Assembly (NCBI GenBank): GCA_019649035.1
Contig: BMAT01003506.1
Coordinates: 8,461-33,593, forward strand
Direction: 5' to 3'
Length of the DNA: 25,133 bases
Origin: Elysia marginata
Lineage: Eukaryota > Mollusca > Gastropoda > Plakobranchidae
A model generated the notes under the pieces. It had not been told where the DNA came from. It made no database searches and saw only the letters and a list, made by a program, of their open reading frames with translations. Of the stretch, positions 9,502 to 20,107 are shown piece after piece. The translations under genes and the position numbers were made by a program. The first letter of the stretch is position 1. Each line of letters begins with the position of its first letter.

Positions 9502-12500
9502 ACTATCTATCTATCTGTCTTTCTATCATCTAACTATCTATCTATCTATCTATCCACATATCTATCCATGTATTTATCTTTTTTCCACCCATCTATACAT
9601 CTATTATCTTTGATTCCACCCATCTATCCATCTATTTTTTTCAGTCCCAACTCTTTATCTTCAAATCCACCCATCTACCCATCTTTTTGTTTTTTTGACC
9701 CATCCATGTATCCATCCATCCACTCATCTATACACCCTTCCGTCAATCTATCCACCAATCAAACGATCCCTCCGTTCCCCAGACTTGATCCTCGACCAGA
9801 TGATCGCCAACAAACAACTGGAGGAGCATCTCAAGCTCCAGGTTCGCACGACCATCCTGTGTCGACACAGGCATCAGAACGAGAAGCGCCGGCACCCAGA
9901 GAGGGAAGGCTCCAAGATGCATCTTCCGTTTGTCAGGTCTCTGGCCGACATCGGCAAGAAGTACTCGGAACCGAAAAGTATGCAGAGTCATGGAGGTGAG
10001 GGGAGTGATGTAGGGAAGCACGGAGAGAGATGGGGAGAGAGAGGGAGAGAGAGAGAAAGACAGAGAGAGGGAGAGAGGGACGAGAAAGGGAGAGAGAGAT
10101 AGAGAGAGAGGGAGAGAGAGAGGGAGAGAGAGAGGGAGAGAGAGGGAGAAAGGGATAGAAAGAGAGAAAGGGAGAGAGGGAGAGAGAGGGAGAGAGAGAA
10201 AGGGAGAAAGGGAGAGAGAGAGGGAGAGAGAGAAAGGGAGAGAGAGAAGGAGAGAGAGAAAGGGAGAGAGAGGAAGAGAGAGAGGGAGAGAAAGAGGGAG
10301 AGAGAGAAAGGGAGAGAGAGAGGGAGGGAGAGACAAAGACAGAAACAGACAGACATAGAGGTGCAGAAAGACAGAAAGAAAGGACGCAACTGATAATTGA
10401 GAGAGACAGACAGACAGACAGGCAGACAGACAGACAGAGACAGACAGAGACAGAAACAGAGGGAGACAGACAGAGACAGACAGAGACAGACAGAGGGAGA
10501 AAGACAGACAGACGGTTTACAAAGAATTTTGAAATTTACTTTTTATCTTCAGAACCTATTAAGTACTCTATTCATCAGCTAAGCAAACCGTTTGCTGAGT
10601 CCTGTTTCCCTTTTCATCTCTGGATCTCATGATTTTGAGAAAGCATGTGTTAAAACTATTTTTAGGACAAAGTTACGCAAACCCTTGACTCGCAATTTCT
10701 TTATGATCAATGGAAATGTTCAAAATTCGAATGCGTTTCAATGTTTGTGAGATTGTTTATTAACTGTAAACTTATTGTCTATAGTGGACAACCTATATCG
10801 ATCATAGAGCCATTTTTTCTGGAATCCACAGATCACGGCCTCGGCGCCAAGAGCACGCCCAACTTCCACGACCTTAACAAAGGCTCCGCCTCCCCGGACA
10901 CAAACAACCAATCAGAAGGCGGGGCTAACGGAGACCCGCCCAGTAAAGGCGGACTCCACCCTAACAACTCTTCAGGTCACAACCTTAGCCCGGGGGAGAT
11001 GTCTGAGAATTCTTCCCATAAGGTGAGCCCAGCAATACAACAAAAATAGATATTGTCATTGTTCTGACTGTTTTATTGTACTCACACGTCCTTATAGTCT
11101 TTGGTTTTAGGCCATGCAGTTCTTGAATTTAAATCGGAAATCCCTAACGCTATAAGCAAACAAAAATTGTAAAAATTAGCAGCAGATTTAGATTTTGTCG
11201 TACCACTTTCTGAGGGTGGCGATGCAAAGACAAACACTGAGTTGAAAACTTCTGAAGTTTTTTTTTTTTTNNNNNNNNNNNNNNNNNNNNNNNNNNNNNN
11301 NNNNNNNNNNNNNNNNNNNNNNNNNNNNNNNNNNNNNNNNNNNNNNNNNNNNNNNNNNNNNNNNNNNNCTCCCCTCCCCCACGCTTCCCTATGATTTATT
11401 CCCACCAGTTTTTACTTTCTTGACGTACGTTCTTATGCATTTTTTGTTTATGTTACTTCAGCTAAGTGAATAATACACTTTATTTAATTAAAGCACCTCA
11501 ATAAGAACTCTTGTTTGCAGCAATGAGTCAAATCAACGGTTAATTACAAAGGATATAGATCATCAATGGTTTATCAGTGAATAATCCATGGATTTACGTT
11601 GTGGACGCGAGCGGTATATTTTTCCCTGTGAATAAAAGTGCTATTTTCTGTGGTAATTAAAAAACATGACCTTGAAAATTATTGTGATTGTTTTGCTATG
11701 GTTATATTAAACTGTTTTAGTTTGATGTTTTCTTTATGCAGTATGCTTTTAAATGAGATTTTTTCGCATTTTCCAGTCGTTTTATTTTCCTTGTTCTTTT
11801 TATTTTCTTTGCATATTGCGCATTTGTTTTTGATGGATTCAGTGTGATCAAAACCGTTTCATGCATAAATTTTTCCATTACTTTTCAATAATTTTGTGTG
11901 CCATGTCCCTGGTACTTGGCATTCTAGTAGTTTTATAATTTTGTTTAATTGAACAACACCATATTTACACAGTGGAGATTTTTTTAAACATTTGAGTTTT
12001 AAGTTTTAATATCTTTTTCTGTTATGGTTTTTTTTTTGCCTGATGTTTGTAACCCCTCCCCCCTTTTCACAGCTCAACTAGATAAATATTAAAACTTTTT
12101 ATTTAAACGCTGTGAGAAAGAAAACACAGAAAACATAAGCATGCAATCCTGAGTATGTTTGAATTGATGACACAGCGTTTGGGGCATATTTCAAGCCATA
12201 TCGCTGAAGACAGAAAGTTGGGATCTACTACAAGTCCTGATGCCAGATAAAGACAATTAACGAATGTACACAACTCTTGATAATTCTTGTTTCCCCTTTA
12301 CTTGATTGTGATTTTTTTATAGATATATGGGCGAGAATTTTGCAATGACAACGGCGCCAAGGTGAATCATAGAGATTATTTATATGTGTTTTTCATGCTT
12401 CAGTAACTTGTCGGTCCTTTAACTTTGTGTAACTATTTGGACATGTTACCTTTGTAACTCTGGTTGGCCATGTAATTTTGGTAATTGTAAATTATGGCCG

Positions 12501-15500
12501 TGTAAGTTTGGTTACTTATCCGCCGCATAATTATGGTAACTGATTGGCCGTGTAACTTGTGCAATGTAATCTGAATAATTATTATTATGCCCGTGTAACT
12601 TTGGTATCTTGTTGGTCTATAATGCTAGTAACTGGTTGAATGTGTATCTTAATTTTAAATTATGGTCTTGCAGCTTTAGTAACTGTTTGGTCGTGTAACT
12701 CTGGTAACTTGTAGGCCTAAAATTCATGCAACTTGTTGGCCGTTTAACTTTTGTAACCATAAAATATAGCCTCGGCAAAATTGGTTGGCCGTATATTATC
12801 TTGTGCTAACTGGTTGACGGTGACTTTTGTCGCTATTTGGACATATTACCTTAGCAACACTGTCTACCGTGTAACTTAGGTAACAATTTGGCCACGTGAC
12901 TTTGAACAGAAAGACCAGAAAAAAGCATAAACTTGGGAATACCTAAATATCATCTCTAATGTCCAGACATTCTTTGTGTCAACTGTTTTGGTAGCTTTTG
13001 TTTGTGGGGTGTGCGCCGGTTGTATTTGACGTTAACCTGTGATGCTTTTTCGAATTCATACTTCAGCTTTGACATAAGACGTAGTAATGTAATTTTTTTT
13101 GCTTCAGTCTTTTTAATCGATGAATGCCAATAATTGTTGTTCTTAAACAAATTAATACTTTTTTATTACCATAGATTGTTGCGGTAAGTGATGCTTTGAT
13201 CGACTCAGACAATTCAACAAAAATTTTCCTCCCAATGTCAATGACAAATAATAATAATACCCGCTGCCTCTGAAGAAAAAAAGATTTGTGGTTGTTGAGA
13301 ATTCATATTCAAGTCAACGTTAATAAAAAACTAACAAAGTGAAACTAAAAATATAATCTGAAACAGTGACAGTCATGACTTTCAACAGTCCAACATAGAT
13401 AAGCTTAAACCTTTTTGAACTGAAAATATTATCGCTGCAAAGTTGATTTATTTCATGCAGATTTTCATTTAGCCAAAGTAATTTATGCGCATTTTTTGGG
13501 GCGTCATTACTCTGTAATAAGTGTAGGGTTTTCGTGTTAGCATTAAAACATGTTTAAATCTACCAACCACAGGCTTAAAAACTAGCCAGAGACGAAGTGA
13601 TGTATTAAGCATCAATATTCTTGTTTTACTGCAGTGTACGTAATATTCTGTAGAATGATATTATTGTTTTGGACCAGAGAAAAGTTTTCGATAGTTTTTA
13701 TGTCGCTGTAAAATATAAACGTGCTAAATTCTGTCTTGCCGTATTGCCATTGTGCTTTCATGTCTATCTAGGTTTTTTTTCGTATATGAAGTTATATGAA
13801 GAGTCGTAAATTCAGTTAGTTTGTTTTGTTAAGAAATCCGCCTCTCCGGGAACCCAACAGCACTTAGCAATCCTATAACAAGATTTTAAAATGTAAAACC
13901 GTGGTCTGTAGACGATAATACTGCTGAGGAAAGCGTAGACGTATTTTGTCAACCGTCACCTCAAGGACTGGTCTTGCCACCTTTGCCTAAATCTGACCAA
14001 AATGACTTCTTGCTGGATTAATTCTTATCTAAAATAAATGAGTTTCAATCTTTGTTCTGAGATGTCGCTTGAAAAGTAAAAAAAAAAAAAGAAAAAAGAA
14101 ACCAACACAGTGTAAGTTCCATGATTGCTGGCCAGACTCCTAATTCTAGATCTGCCTGCAAGGAACTCTCTGCAAACAAGAACTATAGGCTTATAATATC
14201 TGTGGCTTGACTTCGTTTCCATGCCAACCAACCTTATGCGTAGCAAGCTAATCCCAGCTGTTCTTTATACTTCTGTACATAAACTTATATTAAAATGTTT
14301 TGCCCTTTGAAGCTCATAAGATAAACTGAACCATTACAACATTTATGCATCATGCCTTTTGTTTGCCCTTATGTTAGGTGGGTTTGTCTGTCGTAGCAGC
14401 CTAGGCTGAACATCCGCAATTAGAAACAACAGATTTTACTAGACAGAACATTTTTATGATTCAAGCACATCCCCATGCATAGAACTGCAAGCAAAACTTT
14501 TACTATGCCATTATTAACTGACTTAGTGTGTATCGCTTTAATGACCTCTTGACCTCTTGAGCACTAATCCTCTGCTTGTGTGGTTGTTTGTCTGTTTGTT
14601 TGTGGTACTTTTTGTGTCCCCCACCCCTCACAGAGTCTACCAAGAGTGCCATCAAAATCGGTAAGCTTAAAAAATTTGCGGATTTCTAACTTTTGCTCAT
14701 CCGCTCGTTTCTTTCTTCTTTTTTTTCTGGGTTTAAAAGAGGAAAAAGAAAACATTCCTGTGTTACTCTTTTTAGAGAGGATTATTTTTCTACCTTCGGT
14801 TTACTTCTGAGGCTATTCCTTCTATCTCTAAGACTTTAAAAGATTATCTTCCGCTCCATTGCTCTTGAATTTTTCCCGCGCTTTTAATCAGTCTTACTTT
14901 TGGAAAGTGGGAACTCTTTGCCATTTATTAAAACAGGACTTAAATGTTGACGTTAATATTTTTAAATGAAAGAAGTAAAGAATGATGCTTTTGTACATAT
15001 GAAATGCGAATAAAATAAATTAATGGAGAAAGAACCATAACAGCTAGGGTACCTGAACATTTTTGTTGATTGACTTAGTAGTTTTTTTAGGTTTCTGTGT
15101 GGTTAAACTTTTCAGCTAGTATTGTTTTACTTCTTTTCCCCACCAAAGTTTTCTTGCTGTTTTTTTTAAATTATTATTTTCTTTCTTTATTCAATTGGGA
15201 AATTTAAGTTTTTCTTACATTTGATTATTTTTAGATTATAACTAAACAAATGTTACACTTTGCAATTTTGTTTTGTTTAATTTTATCATTTTTTGTTGCA
15301 TTTTTTTAAAACAAATTTTAGTACTTTTAAAGCCACTAGAACTAGTTTTCCCTTGTAGAGTAGCTCGGTGCATCCATTTGTCAATTGTTTTTCTTCTTCC
15401 CATACAAAACAAGAACTCAATGTCAAAGCTGTTAAAGGTACTGTACTCTCTAGCCAACCATAAACACTACTAGCGGTCACAGACAGTGTGTTTACTTCAC

Positions 15501-15768
15501 TTGCTTGAAACATTAAAGCACTGGAAATCGTGCCGGTAGAAAGAACAATAGAATTCCTTAATGCCAGGAGGAAACAAAATTTTGGAGTGCCGTGCCCATC
15601 ACATTTTTTCATTACCGTGCACCAATTGTCCTACTTATCACTGGCAGTTGAACCTGCCAGTGTGCATATAATTGTGAGAATGTTTATACATTTGATTTTT
15701 TTTTTTGCTCAACGCAAACATGCTTAACATTTTCAATATTTTTTTTATTTTCATTGTTATGATTACCA

Positions 15769-15835
<67 letters not shown>

Positions 15836-18800
15836 CATTATTATTATTATTATTATTATTATCATTGTTATTATTGTTATTACTTTTAAAATCACCACCT
15901 TGATTATTATTACTATTATTATCATTATCTTTCTTCTTTTCATCATTTTTGTTATTATCATTTAGTTATTGTTATGCAGTCGTAGCTTTTGCGATGAAGA
16001 AAAAGCTAAGCATCGTGCTTTTATAGCTTTTTGTATACAATATTTTGAACAAAAAAAAACTAGAATAGTATATAAAAAGCTTGCAATGCGCACCACCAAA
16101 AATTCGTGTAAATAAACCTACCATCAGTTTGTAGATCTAGCTCACCTTTGACCTGCATGTCAGATTATACAATATTATTATTATTAAGGCATGGTAACGC
16201 AAATACAAATTTTACTATTTTGTATCTGTAATATTTACAGGTACCTATTTTATTTGTGTGCTCGTTAACCAGTAGGCCAATGCAAAAGCTAGAGCGCAAG
16301 TCAAAGACTAGTTTAATGTTATCTCTGGGGTTATAATAGTGAAAGAAATAATAATTTTATAGCCAATTGAACTAAGCCGCAAAAAACTAATTTGACCAGG
16401 TATTATTGCGTGTTAAATGAACTTCCTCAGACAAATAATTTTATGTCTAAAGCTGTTCGCTTGTTTAAATTTTACCGTGAACAGTTTGATTTAAAGCTGG
16501 CATGTGAATAGATATAGTAGGCCATAAAAGAGATAGGTTAGGGTGCATTTTCAGGTCTAGTTGGTTAAAGGTAGGAACGTACAGTTGGATCTTTGTATTG
16601 ACTTGTTCTTTAAACCAGTCTTCTTAGTTCTATGAATTTCTCGATGTCTCTTTCACTTCCCTGAAACCAATCGGGGGTGTATGCGTTTGTGTGTGCGTGT
16701 GCTTGTGATTAATAACCTGTTGACACAGTTTTGAAACGATAAACAACACGCTTTTGCTCGATTCGCACAACTTCAATAAGTCGGGGATTCGGTTTACGTT
16801 TCGGTCACAAAATGAGAGCGCTTATAAATTTTGAATAGGAAAAACAATTGTTTTTTTTTTTAATCTTTCAAAGCTGGTGTAAAAACAAAGCGCCCTCTCT
16901 GTATGTCTGTCTTTCTCTTGCGAGTATAGCAATTCAAGGTTAGACACATAAATTACTAACAGTTATACCCTCTTGTTTGATAATCAGGATCGTTAGAAGT
17001 AAAGATAATTAGGCTTAAACTGGCACATCGATATCATTTATTGTTTAAAGATAGTAATGAAAAAGTTGAAACCGGTTTATCGATATGAGTATTTTTTTAA
17101 ATACAGTAAAAAAATCAATGTTCAGAAGTAAAAATAATTAGGTTCTGACCAGCATATTGTTATAATTAATTTATTTAAAGACAGTAACGAAAATCAATGG
17201 TAAGAAGTAGAGATACGTGTAATTCATTTCAAAGTGACATATTGATATTATAAATTATTAGAGACAATAATGGAAAGCGAAGTTCAGAACTATATTTTAA
17301 AGGATGAAAAGTTATTCAGATTGGACTGTTTAGTAGAGGAAAGTCATTTCACGCTCTGTTGAACTGCTTTTTTTTTTTTTTTGCTCAAATCATGACATTG
17401 TCTGCACCTGTGAGTCTTATTATTAGCAAAATTAATATTCTCTGTTAATACTTACTTCAATATTTAGAATTCTATAAAGAAAATCTAAGTTTTATAAAAG
17501 ATAGCCTTCTTTTGAAAGATCTAATATTAGCTTGATGAGGCCTCTCGCGCCCTCCTTCCTTTCCACCCGGTTTGGAGAAAAAAATGTTTTATTATCAACG
17601 TTTTCTCCGTGTTTCAAAACGCGGGATAAAGCTTAAAGGTATATTGTAGACTCAGAGAGCTACTCTGCCGACCCTCAATGTTATTTCTTTCTTTCTGGAC
17701 TATGGTGTTTTTTTCTGGTTGTTAAAAACCTCCCCCCCCATTTTTTTTATCCTTTTTGGGTGGTGAGAACGCTTTTCATGATTTAAACCTCCCTTTTTTT
17801 ATATGGCGCCGGGATATTCATGTCTAATTAAAAAAAAAACAACCTCAATTTTTTTTTTACGTTTATTGTTCAGATTTTATATGGTGTTTGAGATGATTAT
17901 TAAAACTTTGCTTTTTTTGCGTTATACTTTTTTATTCCAGGAAGATTTCAATGCAACTTACTCTGTCAGAGTATCTCTTATTTGCTATGTTTCCTCTCAT
18001 ATCTTATTTTCGTTTCTCTCCTGCTCCTCTCTCTCTCTATCTATCTATTCAACCTCAATTTTTTTCTCTAAAAATATCCAGATGAGTTCGTTCTTTATTA
18101 TCTTTTTCGATTTTCCTTTAGTTAAACTGTCAATCATCCCTTTAATTACCTTTGCTAAGTCTTGTGCGTTTTATAAAAATTACAAAATTTATTTTAAAAG
18201 TATGGAATTAAATTTAAAAGTTTTCAGATTGAGCAAAAAATCCGTAATGAAATAAAAGGACAAAACTCTAATCCGGACTTTGGTGGTTCGATCCTAAACT
18301 ATCTTTTCTTTCTATGTGTACCAACAATAGCCTGCAGGAGGCTTAGTTTCCTATGGGTTGATTAAATACTGCCTAATCTAAAGCGTTTTTCTATCAAGAT
18401 GGCGGAAGATCCGGGGAATGTGACTATTTCATATAAAAAACTGAGATACTCACATTAGTCTGGTGCACAAATGAGTGATTCTGCTCCACGCTTCCCGGAA
18501 TGTCAGCCATCTTGATGGTAAAATGCTAAATTTAGTAATGTTTATGCAATCGACTCCCTGAAATAACGGGAACTTTAATATGCTAAAATTTTTACGTGTA
18601 TTTTTACACAGGTAAAGATTCTTGTTCTGTGGGTATAAACTGTGCTGTGTCTTTCTATGTTTGCTAATACTAAACTAATGTTGTTTTTTCCTCCATCTCA
18701 TAATGACAGGTACAGGTAAGAAAATCAAAGCGACACACTTCAAATATCTTTCTAGATCTACTTTTTGACATTTTTCACCATATTTTAAAAGAGACTTCGT

Positions 18801-20076
18801 CGAGCTTATACATCTAGATTTTCTTCTATTTTGGTGAAATTTAAACTCTTTTTAAGTTATTGAACTAACGGATGTGGGATCTAGTTTTCTCATTGAGCCT
18901 AACCATTTTATTTCTGTTACGTCTACATTGCACAATTTTACGAATTTTTTATATCAGTTATGTTTCTTTGACGTTTTAGGGGAACAACAAACTTTCAAAA
19001 AGGGCCTACCTTTTTATGCAGGAAGCACATATTTGTTATGCATACTAGTAAATTTACTGTTATGATAATTACGAAAGAGGAAAGCGAAAGGGTTTTTTAA
19101 ATTCATTTTATGTTAAGGCGTTAACTTCTTGGTCACAAATTAATGCACACAGCACTATTCGCTTAGGTTCGCGCTAGTTCATACAGCAGTGTATATACAT
19201 TATGAAACCATATTTATGTAAGTAACAACAGCATCAGCAGCAACAGCTGCAATAACAAAAACAACGACTTAACAACAGCAACAACAACAGCAACTACAAC
19301 AATAACAACAACAGCTGCAATAAAATAAACAACTTCAACGACTGAATAACAACAACAACAGTAACAACAGCAGCAGCAACAACAATAACAACACCAACGC
19401 ATCTGAATCCCACCTTACAAAAGGTAACTTCGAGCGCGTCCTACACAGTAGACACCGCCAGTCTTTGTAATCCTCCATCCACCCGTTCATGTTTCACACT
19501 TGCATCATGTTTAAATCATTTAAAGGGCCTTGCTAGAGTCAATTCAATACGAGTTGAAATAACGGCCAAACTCCTAACCAGCTTTGGTGAGAGGGCTTTG
19601 ATTTATGTAATTCATGACTTACAATTTGTTTCTGACGTCAAGCGTCATTAATGAAACTATGACTCGTCCTTAGTTTATTTTTAATTTTTGCTTGTCAGAA
19701 TTAGTCAACACATCTACAATACTGGTCCGTGTTTACTCAGTTTTGTCTTCGCCAGTTAAAATAAAACCCTAAACCGCGCGTGCAAATAATAAATTGTTGT
19801 TAAGCAGAAATTATGCTGTTCTAGGTTTTTCCTACGTTCGTTGTCACCCAGGAAATCCTTTTTTGACTTTGAAAAAAAAGTTTAATTAAAATTAATGTTT
19901 GATAGAGAGATTGATAGTATTGAAAGCATGGTAGGGGAATGAATAACACAGAAAACGACAATGATAATGATGACCAATAGTAGAGAAGAACACTAGACGA
20001 TTAAATTGATAATGGTTGTGTTGATAATGATAGAGATGAAGATAGTAATGATGATGATGATGATGATGATGATGAT

Positions 20077-20107
<31 letters not shown>

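Larger units (their letters stand above)
9996..10831 (+). other. intron 5, mostly purine simple repeat
   Basis: GA-rich and GACA-rich repeats to about 10510, then 320 bp of AT-rich sequence with no visible feature before the acceptor at 10831. Confidence 0.8.

Noticed and set aside
9449-9560. Regularly spaced repeats resembling a CRISPR array
   Set aside because: Simple (TATC)n microsatellite in a eukaryotic intron.
9743-10389. Long minus-strand open frames of Leu-Ser-Pro repeats
   Set aside because: Translations of the (GA)n tract and the antisense of exon 5.
12074-12112. Acceptor ccccttttcacag with gtgaga 39 nt later
   Set aside because: All three frames contain stops.
13637-13641. Possible 5-nt microexon between ttttactgcag and gtaata
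   Set aside because: Not a multiple of three; would shift the frame.
15638-15965. Poly-isoleucine open frames on both strands
   Set aside because: Translations of the (ATT)n microsatellite.
16555-16570. Possible 16-nt exon before gtagga
   Set aside because: Contains in-frame TAG, is not a multiple of three, and the acceptor is weak.
17803-18255. 150-codon open frame on the + strand
   Set aside because: T-rich intron sequence giving Phe/Leu/Ser/Ile/Lys composition with no family resemblance; only the short candidate at 17941 within it has splice signals.
18280-18295. Perfect tRNA box-B-like GGTTCGATCC
   Set aside because: No box A at the right distance and no tRNA fold; probably chance or a SINE scrap.
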